Assembly (NCBI GenBank): GCA_949299335.1
Contig: CASGAD010000005.1
Span: 1-43,820, forward strand
Direction: 5' to 3'
DNA from: an uncultured bacterium
Lineage (GTDB): Bacteria; Bacillota_I; Bacilli_A; RFN20; CAG-826
DNA: 43,820 nucleotides
Shown: positions 33,540 to 43,816 of the stretch, one piece after another
Position numbering within the stretch: position 1 is the stretch's first letter
How the letters are laid out: each line of letters opens with the position of its first letter
Program-made: the position numbers and the translations under genes
Notes under the pieces: generated by a model
Told to the model about the DNA's origin: nothing
The model's database searches: none
Seen by the model: only the letters and a program-made list of their open reading frames with translations

Positions 33540-34127
33540 ATGCTAAAAATCGTTGTAGCCACAAATAACACACATAAAATCCAAGAGTTAAGAGCGATGC
33601 TATCTAATAGTGTCATTCTTTATTCTTTAAAAGATGTTGGGATAAAGGTTGATCCTAATGAAAACGGAAAAACTTATGCTGAAAATGCTTTTATAAAAGC
33701 TAATGAAGTCGCTAAATATACTTCTTTGCCTGTTTTAAGTGATGATTCTGGTATAGAAATTGAAAAACTTGGGGACCACTTCCCTGGAATTTATTCCCAT
33801 AGATACGCTATGGAACATGGCGGACAAGAGAAATTAAACGCTTTACTTACTAAAACTTGTAATGGCAGTAAAGCCATCTTTACTTCACATTTTGTATTAT
33901 TAAATTTAAAGCCAGGCCAAAGACTTGATTTTACCGGCTATATGTATGGAAAAATTAATAACAAGGTTGAAGGAATTAATGGTTTTGGCTACGACCCAAT
34001 TTTTGTTCCTGATGGATACACCTGTAGCGTTTCTTTATTATCTCCAGAAGAAAAAAATAAAATTTCTCACCGCTATAACGCAGCTAAAGAATTGCTATCA
34101 TATTTAAGAATAAATAATTATCTATAA
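33540..34127 (+). CDS. rdgB: XTP/dITP diphosphatase (RdgB/HAM1 family)
   Basis: This 195-residue enzyme hydrolyses non-canonical purine nucleotides (XTP, dITP/ITP) to monophosphates, keeping them out of DNA and RNA. It shows the family blocks: VVATNNTHKIQEL at the N-terminus (nucleotide binding), ENGKTYAENAFIKA, the catalytic SDDSGIEIE, PGIYSHRYA, and the closing GINGFGYDPIFVPDG and SHRYNAAKEL. Length is normal and nothing is missing. An AGAGG site lies upstream at slightly long spacing. It is monocistronic and ends in a bidirectional terminator. Confidence 0.95.
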   Translation: MLKIVVATNNTHKIQELRAMLSNSVILYSLKDVGIKVDPNENGKTYAENAFIKANEVAKYTSLPVLSDDSGIEIEKLGDHFPGIYSHRYAMEHGGQEKLNALLTKTCNGSKAIFTSHFVLLNLKPGQRLDFTGYMYGKINNKVEGINGFGYDPIFVPDGYTCSVSLLSPEEKNKISHRYNAAKELLSYLRINNYL

Positions 34128-34166
34128 AAAATGAGATTCACTCAATATGTGAACCTCATTTTTTTA
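34126..34166. terminator. Bidirectional terminator
   Basis: AAAAATGAG-TTCAC pairs with GTGAA-CTCATTTTTTT (34126-34166) with single-base bulges. It serves rdgB on +. On - the stop codon of the zinc-ribbon gene lies inside it. Confidence 0.75.
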
Positions 34167-35034
34167 CGTTAAACATTTTTTTAAAATAATAATAAGCTCC
34201 TAACCCTAATATTAATGGAATTAATAATAATAGATATAAATAATAATTTTTTAAAGTACTTCCAATAATTAGAATTATGATGGCGATAGCTAAAATTACT
34301 CCACAAACAATATAAAATTTGGTTAAGCGATTTTTAGAATCTTCATCAATTACAATCACACTTAAATCATCTATTTCACTAGGTGAATCGCTAACTTTAT
34401 ATTCTTTATTGATATCTTCATCAACTTTTTGAATGATAGAATCAAGTAAAGTTAAGACATTATCATCTTTAGAAAATTCATCGACTTCTTCTTTATAACA
34501 AATTTCAATATTTTCCTTTAAAAAATTCAAAGAATCTTTGATTTCTTTTAAACCATTTATATAGTAATCCTTATATTTTTCGCATTTAAATAATCCGTTT
34601 TCGATTAATCGAGAATTTGCTTCGGAATAAAAAACATCGACTTCTTTTAAAACATCCTTTAAAAAATTTAAATAAATAAAAGTGTTTTCATTGTTTAAAG
34701 TAATATCATAAGAATCTAAAATTGTTTTAATTTCTTTAAAAGCTAAATTATCAAATTTTTGACCATAAAGTTTACACAAAGCAATTCCCACAATGGATGT
34801 AAAATCATTACTTTTTAAAGTTAATGATTCTTTATAAGCATTAATAGCAGCTTCATAATCCATTTTGTCATAGGCGTTTTTATAAGCTAAATTTTGCAAA
34901 TATTTATACTTTTTATTAATGGCGTCTATTCCTTGCTCCTTAGAAAAATTACTACCGCATTCAGAGCAAAAACAAACATCATCTTTTTTTGATATTTCAA
35001 TTAAATTTCCGCAGCGTGGGCATATTACTTTCAT
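34156..35034 (-). CDS. Zinc-ribbon membrane protein with TPR-like domain
   Basis: The 292-residue protein starts with a zinc ribbon (Cys5-x2-Cys8 and Cys23-x2-Cys26; a further Cys21), then a helical part with a TPR-like unit (YKNAYDKMDYEAAINAYKESLTLKSNDFTSIVGIALCKLYG, about 50-95) and more helices. It ends with two membrane helices (about 238-262 and 264-285) and a basic tail. The ribbon and repeats should face the cytoplasm. It starts 6 bp after the stop of the 1903-residue helicase gene with a site (GAAAGG) inside that gene's end, so the two form an operon and may work together. Not a known family to me beyond these parts. Confidence 0.75.
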   Translation of the reverse strand: MKVICPRCGNLIEISKKDDVCFCSECGSNFSKEQGIDAINKKYKYLQNLAYKNAYDKMDYEAAINAYKESLTLKSNDFTSIVGIALCKLYGQKFDNLAFKEIKTILDSYDITLNNENTFIYLNFLKDVLKEVDVFYSEANSRLIENGLFKCEKYKDYYINGLKEIKDSLNFLKENIEICYKEEVDEFSKDDNVLTLLDSIIQKVDEDINKEYKVSDSPSEIDDLSVIVIDEDSKNRLTKFYIVCGVILAIAIIILIIGSTLKNYYLYLLLLIPLILGLGAYYYFKKMFNVKK

Positions 35035-35040
35035 AGACTT

Positions 35041-38000
35041 TTACCTTTCGATTTTACTTTGTGATAAATAATAATATACACCATCTTCTTCTCTAATAAC
35101 TTTTTTCTCTAAAGCGTATTTTATAGCAATATCACAAACGTTTTTTATAGTATCACCAATTTTAGAAAAGCCAAAACAATTTGTTATTTCTTTGATTAAT
35201 TCAGTTTCTTTTAAGGAAAGCTTCTTTTTCATAATATCGCTAATTGCAATTAGCAGTTCTTCTTTAGGAATATCAGCAAACTCTCTTTCCCCGCCAACAC
35301 GATATTTATTTAAACTTAAGTATTGTAATTCGTCACTCCAATAAAATGGTACATCTCCAGTATAAGTTACCTTGTAATCACTTAGTACTTTATAGAAAAT
35401 TTCCCTAGTTTTGGCACTATTTTTAGGAATATTATAATGATTTAAGACTTTTTTAGTTAAAAGTCGATAACTTATAGGTGCCTCATTTTTAATAAAGAAA
35501 CTACAAACATTTTTTACTTCATTTATAAACATATAAAAGTTATCACTATCATCGCTTTTTTTAATGTAACCAGTTGATACATAGTCAATTGCATGGTTAG
35601 AATTTATTACTTCATCTGATTTTTCAAATGAAATATGAGGTATTTGATAATCATTTCTAGACTCATCAAAATTAGGATTATTAATGGCTTCAACAATTTT
35701 ATCAATTACATAATTAGGTGAGTCAAAGTAATCTAATGACCAAATTCTAATAATTTTCCATCCAAGTCTATTTAATACGGCTTTTTGAGTAACATTACGA
35801 TCTTTAGCAGTCTTACTTTCAACATATGATTTGGAGTCGCATAAAATTCCTAAAACATACTTATTAGGATCATCTTTACTAATTACGCCAATATCAACTC
35901 TAAAATCACTAGTTCCAACATTAATATTACATTTATAACCTCTTGCCTCTAAGTCACGGGCAATATACTTCTCAATTCCTTCTTTATATTCTTTTTGTTC
36001 GCCGTTTTTAATTAAAATAAAAGTCTTACCTCTTCTAGCGTATTCTAAAAATTCTCTTAATCCTCGAGAACCACTATTTTGTGCTCTTGAAAGATCAATC
36101 ATATCGCTTCTTAAAGATGTATAAACAATCATTTCTTCTCTTGCTCTAGAAACAGCAACATTTAATCTCTTTTCACCACCATTAGTTGAAAGTGGACCAA
36201 AATTCAAACTAACTTTTCCATCTTTAGAAGGGCCATAGCAAATAGAGAAAATAATTACATCTCTTTCGTCTCCTTGAACATTTTCAAGATTTTTGATGAA
36301 TAATTCTTCTTTTTGTGAACTTAAAGCATTTTCTAAATCTCTATCTTTACGTAAGGCTTCTTGAAGTTTTTCTTCAATCAAAGATTGTTGAGCAATTGAG
36401 AAAGTAACAATACCAATAGATTTTTTAGATAAATTCTCATCTTTTAATCGACGTGTAACTTCCTTTACGATTTCCTCGGCTTCACGCTTATTTCTTCTAT
36501 TTTCATACACTCCATCACTAATGTAATTATAAGTGATAGCTCCTTCGATACTTTCTGGCGAAGGGAAGGTTAAAAGACGATTATCATAATATGAAGCATT
36601 GCTGAAAGCAATCAAACTTTCATCTTTACTTCTATAATGCCATGATAAATATTTTTTAGGCATTGAGATATTTAAACAATCAGATAAAACACTTTCTCCA
36701 TCTTCAATAAAGAAATCATCTTCATCACTAGTATTTGCTTGGAAGAAACTTGTTGGAGGAAGTTGCTTTTCGTCTCCAACGATTACTGCACTTTTACCTC
36801 TAGCAATCGCTCCAATTGCATCACTAGTAGTAATTTGACTTGCTTCATCAAAAATTACTATATCAAATGGTGAATTTTTAGGATCTAAATATTGAGCGAC
36901 TGATAAAGGAGACATCAAAAAGCAAGGACAGATGGCGTGCAAAATATTCGGAATAGAATCAAATAAATTTCTTAATGAAATTCCTCTACCATTATTTGAA
37001 ATAGCTTTATTTAAAATAACAAATTCACTACTTAATTTAGAATTATCGCTATTGAAGAATTGGGATGTTGATTTGGATAATCTAGCAGCAACTTCTTTAA
37101 TTGTAAGTTCATTATAACAATTTATAAGTTTTCTATAATTCTCGATAGATTCATTTTCTTTAGCTCCACTAAATAAATTAAGATCCTTATCAGCGTTAAT
37201 TCTTTGCATTGCTAAATTGTAATTAATTTCTTTTTTATAAAATGAGATCACATCTTCATCTTTAATAAAACCATTTAGTGTTAAGGTGACTAAGTTACCT
37301 ACTGGCATAGAAAGTAATTTAGTTTTTTCTTCATTAAAGAGAACATACTCTTTGAGTTTTTCTAAATTATTTTTTAGCGACTCAATAAATTTAGTTGTTT
37401 CATTAAAGTAATTTGAATATCCAAGAGACTTAATAGATAATTTAAACTTATCTTTTAATTTTTCTTCGATAGAGTTGTTATTCTCGAAAATAATCTTATA
37501 TCTATCAAAGCCATTTTCAACTAAATCATTCAAAAGTTTGAACTTATCGCTAGCTTCAAAATTATCAAAAACTTTTCTAAATTCTTTATTAATTAAAATA
37601 TTACTAGAGATTTTAATTGAATCAGTATTAAATTCATCATAGTCACTAGCAAAGAATAATTTAAGATCATCATTATGTGACTTTAATTCCTTATAGTAAG
37701 AACTAAACTTACTTAATTCCTCTACTAAACTATAAACATTCTTTTTATTAACATTTTTTGGATTTAACGCATACTTTTTGAGTTCATTAATAACACTTTT
37801 TATCTCTTTATTTTTAGCAAAGAAAGATAAATTTTTAGTTCTTTGAAGGCTAAATAGCAAATTATTAAAATCAAGATTTAATATTTGAGTATTAAATTCC
37901 GAGTAAACTTTTTCATAAGTTGTCTTAAAAGCAGCCATTTTATCGATTAAATTCTCGACATGAGCTTTTTTAACATCATCATTAGAAACTATAAATTCTT

Positions 38001-40752
38001 GATATATACAATTCTTTTTTGAAGCGTAAAAGCTTGCTGCCAGATAAAGATTATATAAATTAATGTAGTTTAAAGGCAAATCAATATTTAACGATTGAAT
38101 TTTACTTTGAATAAAACTTGAATAATTAAATAATGAAATTGAATATTGATCTAATGTTTCTTTAAAATCCGTTCTTAAAGATATTGAATATTCATCTAAT
38201 TTAATTGGAGAAAATAGGCTTATGTATTTATCGCCTAATTCACGTTTATAATTTAAAAATGTTTCTATTTCATTTAGGGTGTTTAGATAAATTTCTTTAT
38301 TTATTTTTGAATAATCAATGCCCTCTAATTTTATTGATTTATATAAATTTTTATACTCTTCATAGCAAGTAATATTTTCATATAAATCAAATCCATTATT
38401 ACTATTTTTATGTAGCTTTTTAATGTCATTATTTAATTCATTTCTTTTCTCTAATAATTGGGCACAAATAATATCATATTCTTCTGGTTTTTTAAGTTTA
38501 CCAGTATCTAAAATTCTCTTAATTTGAGCTAAAACATCTGATTTTTGCGCCTTATTTGAATGAAGTTCAAGGCAAAATAAGCCTAAACCAGTTTCATCAA
38601 GTCTTTTTTTAACTACTTCTAATGCAGCCATTTTTTGAGCAACAAAAAGAACTGTTTTTTTATTGTAAAGAGAATTAATTATCATATTTGTAATAGTTTG
38701 AGATTTTCCAGTTCCTGGAGGACCATTTAAAACAAAAGATAATCCTCTACTTGCATCAACTATTGCCTCTGTTTGACTCGAATCTGCCATTAAAGGAATA
38801 GCATATTTATTTGGTGCTAAAATTAAATCTAAGTCATTAATATTCACTGGTTCATTTTTATTTTTAAAAGGGATTGTATTATCAACTAATGATTTAACAA
38901 TATCGTTTTTTAATAAATCATCTTTTCTATTACGTAAGTCATTCCACATGATGAATCTAGTGAATGAAAAGATACCTATATATGAAGTCTCACTAACAGT
39001 CCAGCCTTCTAAACCAGTAATTTTGCTTCTTAAAGTATCAAAATAAGCTTTTAAATCATAACTATCATTCTCTGCATCATAAGGAATCTTTCTTAATTCA
39101 TCAAATTGTAAATCAAAATTAACCTTTAAATACTCAAATAATGTATTGTTCACTAAAATTTCATCATCTCTATGAGATAAAGAATAGTTTCTACCAATTG
39201 AATTTTTAACTATATCAACAGGAACTAAAATTAAAGGAGCGTATCTTACTCGACCTTTCTCTTTATAAGTTAAAGTACCAAATGTTACAAATAAAGTATT
39301 ACTACCACTCTCTTCAATTGAACTTTTTGCACTACTTTGTAAATTTCTTAAGATTGTAGGTAATCTTTTTTCAGTAATAAGTAATCTAATTCTCTCGTTT
39401 TCGATATCATTTTCGAAGATCGATTTATTTTGAGCAAAATTAATGTCAAATTGCTTATCAACAAGCTCCTTATAAATCTCCATTTTTTCAGATAAAATAA
39501 GTAAATTTTGATGAATTAAAGCATCAAAAAACTTATAAATATCATAGGCAAAAAATTGGAAATGTTGTAATGATGGGGTAAAACTAACTAATTTATTTCT
39601 ATTTGTCAAATCCAAAAGTTTCTTTTCCCATACATCAAATCTATCTTTATTAATCTTATTTTCAATTATTCTCACATCTTCAACTGAATAATTTAAATCA
39701 GGCTTAATAGTTAGGTCTTTTTCATTAACTAAAACATATTTTCCACTATCATCACTAGTGATAGGAAGAGGTTTAATTTGACTTGCTCTTGCACTTCTTA
39801 TATCAATAGCAAAAAATGATTTAGTTTTATTATTTAAATTATGCTTTCCAGCATTAATTGCTTCTTCAAAAGTTGGATTAAGCTTACTCGTAATGTAAGT
39901 TGTTTCGACTAAAACAATTTCATTATTTTTTACTTTATTTTCAATATAGGCTTTATCTTCTATTAAAACACTTGGATAATTTTCATCATCAAGCCAAATT
40001 CCTAAATATGCGTGACCATCAATTAAAATAATTAAAGAATTTAGACCTGCGAGTTCTAATGCTCCAGAAAATAATAAAGTAGAATCTAAACAGGTAGCAA
40101 ATTTACTAGTTACAATTTCAAGAGGCAAACGTATTTTTTGTCCATTTAATTCAAAACTTGGTTTAGGTAAAGAATAAGAAATATTTTCTTTTAATAAAGA
40201 ATAATAAATTGCTCCAGCTTCTTTCAAAACTAAATTTTTATCACCTTCAACATATCCTGAAAAACACTTTAGACTAGATTCGTTAGATAAAATTTCTTCG
40301 GCGTTTTTTAAAATTCTTTTTACAACATTATCATTTGGCAATACAAAACTAGCTAAATATTGAGTTGCAACTTGAGAACCATCCCATTGATCAAAAGTTA
40401 AAACTTCAATTTCTTGAATATGGCTAATTAAAAGATTTTCACCATCATAAACTTCACAAATTAAATTAGCTTTAAATGATTCATTAAGGGAATATAAATA
40501 ATCAAAATTTATAGGTAATTTTACTTTTCTTTCGATGATTGATTGATTTTTATCAATAAAGGAAACTTCAAAAGTATAGCCATCAGCAAAAGCAGGTTCA
40601 AATCTAACAACAACTTTCAAATTTCTATAGATTTCGCTACTTTGATTGATGATTTTAATTGAACTAATTATGTCTACACCATTATGAACAAGACAATAAT
40701 TAACCTTCTTAATTCCATCAATTTCTAAAATAAGATTATTTTCGCTTGCCAT
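35041..40752 (-). CDS. DUF4011 - SF1 helicase - Vsr/PD-(D/E)XK-like nuclease - DUF3320 protein
   Basis: This 1903-residue protein has several domains: an N-terminal beta domain (1-120); a transglutaminase-like segment with Cys221 and His247 (TCLDSTLLFSGALELAGL, LIDGHAYLGIW); DUF4011 with WEKKLLDLTNRNKLVSF (375-391); an SF1 helicase with Walker A GPPGTGKS (677-684), a long coiled-coil insertion (about 740-1230), Walker B IVIFDEASQ (near 1300) with GDEKQLPPT, and the motif V/VI region LENVQGDERDVII and RLNVAVSRAREEM. A Vsr/DUF559-like nuclease domain follows (about 1590-1690; FRVDIGVI, LCDSK, GWKIIRIWS), then a DUF3320 winged helix (about 1760-1830). The same architecture has been reported as a single-gene anti-phage system (the Hhe type of Gao and colleagues, from memory). 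GGGAGG lies 7 nt before the ATG. It probably unwinds and cuts foreign DNA; this is inferred. Confidence 0.87.
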   Translation of the reverse strand: MASENNLILEIDGIKKVNYCLVHNGVDIISSIKIINQSSEIYRNLKVVVRFEPAFADGYTFEVSFIDKNQSIIERKVKLPINFDYLYSLNESFKANLICEVYDGENLLISHIQEIEVLTFDQWDGSQVATQYLASFVLPNDNVVKRILKNAEEILSNESSLKCFSGYVEGDKNLVLKEAGAIYYSLLKENISYSLPKPSFELNGQKIRLPLEIVTSKFATCLDSTLLFSGALELAGLNSLIILIDGHAYLGIWLDDENYPSVLIEDKAYIENKVKNNEIVLVETTYITSKLNPTFEEAINAGKHNLNNKTKSFFAIDIRSARASQIKPLPITSDDSGKYVLVNEKDLTIKPDLNYSVEDVRIIENKINKDRFDVWEKKLLDLTNRNKLVSFTPSLQHFQFFAYDIYKFFDALIHQNLLILSEKMEIYKELVDKQFDINFAQNKSIFENDIENERIRLLITEKRLPTILRNLQSSAKSSIEESGSNTLFVTFGTLTYKEKGRVRYAPLILVPVDIVKNSIGRNYSLSHRDDEILVNNTLFEYLKVNFDLQFDELRKIPYDAENDSYDLKAYFDTLRSKITGLEGWTVSETSYIGIFSFTRFIMWNDLRNRKDDLLKNDIVKSLVDNTIPFKNKNEPVNINDLDLILAPNKYAIPLMADSSQTEAIVDASRGLSFVLNGPPGTGKSQTITNMIINSLYNKKTVLFVAQKMAALEVVKKRLDETGLGLFCLELHSNKAQKSDVLAQIKRILDTGKLKKPEEYDIICAQLLEKRNELNNDIKKLHKNSNNGFDLYENITCYEEYKNLYKSIKLEGIDYSKINKEIYLNTLNEIETFLNYKRELGDKYISLFSPIKLDEYSISLRTDFKETLDQYSISLFNYSSFIQSKIQSLNIDLPLNYINLYNLYLAASFYASKKNCIYQEFIVSNDDVKKAHVENLIDKMAAFKTTYEKVYSEFNTQILNLDFNNLLFSLQRTKNLSFFAKNKEIKSVINELKKYALNPKNVNKKNVYSLVEELSKFSSYYKELKSHNDDLKLFFASDYDEFNTDSIKISSNILINKEFRKVFDNFEASDKFKLLNDLVENGFDRYKIIFENNNSIEEKLKDKFKLSIKSLGYSNYFNETTKFIESLKNNLEKLKEYVLFNEEKTKLLSMPVGNLVTLTLNGFIKDEDVISFYKKEINYNLAMQRINADKDLNLFSGAKENESIENYRKLINCYNELTIKEVAARLSKSTSQFFNSDNSKLSSEFVILNKAISNNGRGISLRNLFDSIPNILHAICPCFLMSPLSVAQYLDPKNSPFDIVIFDEASQITTSDAIGAIARGKSAVIVGDEKQLPPTSFFQANTSDEDDFFIEDGESVLSDCLNISMPKKYLSWHYRSKDESLIAFSNASYYDNRLLTFPSPESIEGAITYNYISDGVYENRRNKREAEEIVKEVTRRLKDENLSKKSIGIVTFSIAQQSLIEEKLQEALRKDRDLENALSSQKEELFIKNLENVQGDERDVIIFSICYGPSKDGKVSLNFGPLSTNGGEKRLNVAVSRAREEMIVYTSLRSDMIDLSRAQNSGSRGLREFLEYARRGKTFILIKNGEQKEYKEGIEKYIARDLEARGYKCNINVGTSDFRVDIGVISKDDPNKYVLGILCDSKSYVESKTAKDRNVTQKAVLNRLGWKIIRIWSLDYFDSPNYVIDKIVEAINNPNFDESRNDYQIPHISFEKSDEVINSNHAIDYVSTGYIKKSDDSDNFYMFINEVKNVCSFFIKNEAPISYRLLTKKVLNHYNIPKNSAKTREIFYKVLSDYKVTYTGDVPFYWSDELQYLSLNKYRVGGEREFADIPKEELLIAISDIMKKKLSLKETELIKEITNCFGFSKIGDTIKNVCDIAIKYALEKKVIREEDGVYYYLSQSKIER

Positions 40753-40820
40753 AATTATTCCTCCCTTGCAAATACTAATTTATTTTATCATTCTCATATT
40801 GATTTATCTTTAAAAAAGTT

Positions 40821-40846
40821 GCAAAAATTTAGAATTTTTTCTAAAA
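40821..40846 (-). terminator. Weak terminator of mgsA
   Basis: On the - strand TTTAGAA and TTCTAAA pair across a 4-nt loop, followed by TTTTTGC. The stem is AU-only, so this is a modest call. The spacer 40847-40975 otherwise holds AT-rich sequence and a short SD-led frame (see findings). Confidence 0.45.
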
Positions 40847-40975
40847 GAAAAGTGTCTCGAATTTCAAGTAAAGCATATCAACAATAAACAATATTTAAAG
40901 TATATGGGAATCAAGTATGAAACTATTAAATAGGAGGTATTTATGTTTATCGAAATTCAAAACACTTTTTATAAA

Positions 40976-41362
40976 TTATTTTCTAGGATCAATTGTATTA
41001 TTTCTTAAGGCATTAAGCATTATTTCAGCACTACTTATGTTTGTAGCAAGTGGTGTTTTAGTAACATCACATAATCTTAGTAATGCTGTAACGTCTGGTT
41101 CATGAGGTTGAGCAGTTAAAGGATCACGTAAGAAAATCACTAAATCTAGATCATTATCAGCAATCATTGAACCAATTTGTTGATCTCCACCCAATGGTCC
41201 ACTTTTTAAACATTTTATATTTAACCCAGTTGCTTGACTAACAAGTTTACCAGTTGTACCAGTAGCGTATAATTCCTGATTTTCTAAACAATCCTTATAT
41301 TTTACTGTCAAACCGATCATTTCTGGCTTTTCTTTATCGTGTGCAATTAAAGCAATTCTCAT
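40976..41362 (-). CDS. mgsA: Methylglyoxal synthase
   Basis: The enzyme converts dihydroxyacetone phosphate to methylglyoxal and phosphate, a bypass of lower glycolysis when phosphate is short. The 128-residue form from ATG 41362 has all family blocks: [38 protein letters not shown] (phosphate binding), [19 protein letters not shown] with the catalytic Asp and His, and [17 protein letters not shown] site 5 nt upstream decides this start. A GTG at 41416, overlapping the preceding stop, would add 18 residues not seen in the family. It follows the ABC-2 permease gene closely and is probably co-transcribed. Confidence 0.95.
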   Translation of the reverse strand: MRIALIAHDKEKPEMIGLTVKYKDCLENQELYATGTTGKLVSQATGLNIKCLKSGPLGGDQQIGSMIADNDLDLVIFLRDPLTAQPHEPDVTALLRLCDVTKTPLATNISSAEIMLNALRNNTIDPRK

Positions 41363-41415
41363 TTTTCTTCTCCAATCTATCGAGAATATTTTAAAATATT
41401 TGGTCTTATTTTTCA

Positions 41416-43674
41416 CTATAAAGGTAAATCTTTTTTCTTAAAAATAATAAATGAAGAAATATATGTAATTAACGCAATTAAAACCAGGCCAATTAGCTTG
41501 TAGTAGAAAATAACATTGCCATCCATTACTGCTTGTACATCGAATAATCTAATAATTGTAAAATAATTAAAGAAATTCATTGAATCAATTCTTAAAGCTA
41601 AAGGCATGGCATCAAGTCCAAATAAACCTAGTATTGAAGAAACTAAGAAGAAAATGCTTAATCCACCACCAACTCCAATTGAGTATTTTGTTTTGTTAAA
41701 TATCGTGCTTGCTAAGAAACAAATTCCACTAATTGCAACAGTAACTAAGTAAGCTCCTAAAGTATATAAGCATAAATCCATTATTGAAAAACTGGATACA
41801 AAGTCATCCCCACCACAAGCTATTGAAATTTCACGAGCGCATAATCCGAATAAAAACAAAATTACAAACATTAATGTTATAGCTAAAAGCTGATAAATAG
41901 CTTTAGTCATAATTATCGTAGTGCGTTTAATTGGACTTGATAAAGTAAATGCTAATGACCCATTTTCAACTTCTGTGCAAACTAAAGAATTACTAGTTAA
42001 AATAGTATAAACAATTGGTAAAAGCAAACCAGCCATTGAAAAGAACATGCCACCTATCACAAGACCATATAAATTCCTTGATGATAGATCATAGAGTTTA
42101 ACATATATATCTTCAGGTAGCTGGTCAGTTAAAGTATCACTAGCTTTGACTAAAGAAACTAATAAAGATGTCCTTTCATCATACTCTTTCTCTAAACAAG
42201 CCTTATATTCAACTTTATAAACGCTAATAGATGAAATTGCATAATCGTTTACTTTACCAAGTAATTCATTTCCATCTAAGCCATATTTATCTTTAGTTAA
42301 ATCACTTATACTTTCTAAATCGAACATATTTTTAATTAATGGCTCAGCATATGTTTTCAAATCTTCACCAACTTTGGAAACAAGGGCTTCTTCATTGACA
42401 GCTTTCGATTCTTCATCATAATAAACGGATGTATTTTTAACATAATCTATTAAAAAATCATAAACAAAATCATGACCTAAATTATAAAATTCTTTAGAAT
42501 CAGCTTTAGCTTCATTTAATTCTTTTTCCGTATATGCGCTACCAGTTAATATCTCTTTATATTGTTTTTCTAAAATATTAGCTTTTTTACCCATTCCGTC
42601 TTTAACTTTAACTAATTTGTCTCTATCTTTAATATCTTCAATTAATACTTCTTCATTATTGGAATCTAAATAATATGGTATACCTCTTTCATTAGTTAAA
42701 TATTCAACCGTAAAAGTTGGCAACGCTTCTAAATAATAATTATCTTCAAAAACAGTCCCCATAATTGAAGAAAGTACCTCAATATATAATTTGTCTTTAT
42801 ATCCAATATCACCTTCAATTATTTCGTTATTCGTATAAGCATCTTTATTGTTAATATAGCCATCAAGCAAAATTTCTGTAGGAACATCAATTGTAAAATA
42901 AGATATTTGTTCTTTTGCGATTTCATCAATAATTGAATCTATAGTGACTCTAGCTCTTTCATCGAACTTAGTTTCATCAGTTTCAAGTAAGATATCATCT
43001 ACACCACTTAATACAATATTAATTTCACTCTCATCTAAAGCAACATTTTCAGATAAATATGTTTTTATAGTTTCTTTAATAGAAGATTTTACTAAATCAG
43101 AATTACTACCTGATTTATTTGCACTATAAGAGTCTAAAAAATCATCTATAAAAACAGGCAAAATTTCACTTTGAGAGCTATCTAAATTGAATAATGGCAA
43201 AAATATTTCTATTAAACCTATAGTTCCTTCTTTAGCATAAACATGTTTTTCTTCTTCAGTTGTTCCAGTATTTAAAGATGAATTATATAAACCATCATAA
43301 GTTGTTTTGATTAAGTTTAAAGCTGTGTCATATTCACCATTATTTAATTTCATTACGGTTATAAAGTTATCATATAATAACGGGACACTATCTCCTAAAG
43401 TTGGCATAACCTCGTTATAGGCTATAATCCCTTCGTCATACGATAAATATAAAGAAACAGCCCCTTCTTTAATCTGCCTTTCCATACTTGCATTATTAAA
43501 TAAATTAGTCATAGATTGTCTTGTAACATTAATTGTTAAACTAGATAAAATTAATATGACAACAAAAAGCAATAATGCATTTCCAAAAGCTACAATTAAA
43601 AAACTTAAATAATTACTTTTTAATGAAACCCAAAATAATGATAGATTAAAAAACGATTTACCTTTATTTTTCAT
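41416..43674 (-). CDS. ABC-2 type transporter permease with large extracytoplasmic domain
   Basis: This 752-residue membrane protein has one helix at about 19-45 ([25 protein letters not shown]), an outside domain of about 480 residues that is charged, helical and unlike known domains, and six helices at the end (from about 530). Those include the ABC-2 style segment [39 protein letters not shown]. This layout (helix, big loop, helical bundle) is seen in ABC exporters of lantibiotic/multidrug type and in YhgE-like proteins. No ATPase gene is in the window; in many operons it lies upstream, here beyond 43820. There is no clear ribosome-binding site before the ATG at 43674, only a strong predicted RNA pseudoknot. 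The next gene is mgsA. Confidence 0.8.
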   Translation of the reverse strand: MKNKGKSFFNLSLFWVSLKSNYLSFLIVAFGNALLLFVVILILSSLTINVTRQSMTNLFNNASMERQIKEGAVSLYLSYDEGIIAYNEVMPTLGDSVPLLYDNFITVMKLNNGEYDTALNLIKTTYDGLYNSSLNTGTTEEEKHVYAKEGTIGLIEIFLPLFNLDSSQSEILPVFIDDFLDSYSANKSGSNSDLVKSSIKETIKTYLSENVALDESEINIVLSGVDDILLETDETKFDERARVTIDSIIDEIAKEQISYFTIDVPTEILLDGYINNKDAYTNNEIIEGDIGYKDKLYIEVLSSIMGTVFEDNYYLEALPTFTVEYLTNERGIPYYLDSNNEEVLIEDIKDRDKLVKVKDGMGKKANILEKQYKEILTGSAYTEKELNEAKADSKEFYNLGHDFVYDFLIDYVKNTSVYYDEESKAVNEEALVSKVGEDLKTYAEPLIKNMFDLESISDLTKDKYGLDGNELLGKVNDYAISSISVYKVEYKACLEKEYDERTSLLVSLVKASDTLTDQLPEDIYVKLYDLSSRNLYGLVIGGMFFSMAGLLLPIVYTILTSNSLVCTEVENGSLAFTLSSPIKRTTIIMTKAIYQLLAITLMFVILFLFGLCAREISIACGGDDFVSSFSIMDLCLYTLGAYLVTVAISGICFLASTIFNKTKYSIGVGGGLSIFFLVSSILGLFGLDAMPLALRIDSMNFFNYFTIIRLFDVQAVMDGNVIFYYKLIGLVLIALITYISSFIIFKKKDLPL

Positions 43675-43680
43675 TTTCGT

Positions 43681-43816
43681 TACGTATTATCTAATCGTAC
43701 CCGGATTTAGAGATTAGATAACTTTTCCTTTCCCCGGGTATAATCTAACTATGCTGTGTACCTGTATTTTCATATTTACAGTTCGACTGTTTCGAGGTAA
43801 TTCAGGCCACAGTTTT
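43681..43816 (-). ncRNA. Structured leader RNA with predicted pseudoknot, class unknown
   Basis: Read on the - strand, an outer stem (CTGTG..CCTG with CAGG..CACAG, about 43753-43813) encloses a CAGT-CGA-ACTG hairpin. Next come TACCCGG, then TTATCTAATC pairing with GATTAGATAA (10 bp), and the loop of that hairpin holds CCGGGTA, which pairs with TACCCGG (7 bp). This is an H-type pseudoknot ending about 10 nt before the permease start. On the + strand the outer stem is followed by T6 and could instead end an RNA running rightwards. I cannot match it to a known riboswitch. It runs close to the window edge, so it may be incomplete. Confidence 0.5.

Noticed and set aside
33335-33616. 93-codon - strand frame between tRNA-Gly and rdgB
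   Set aside because: It overlaps the rdgB start, its promoter and the tRNA terminator, and its translation is low-complexity without any family signal.
41363-41416. Longer start for methylglyoxal synthase at GTG 41416
   Set aside because: The extra 18 residues are not part of the family, and a good GGAGAAG site precedes the ATG at 41362.
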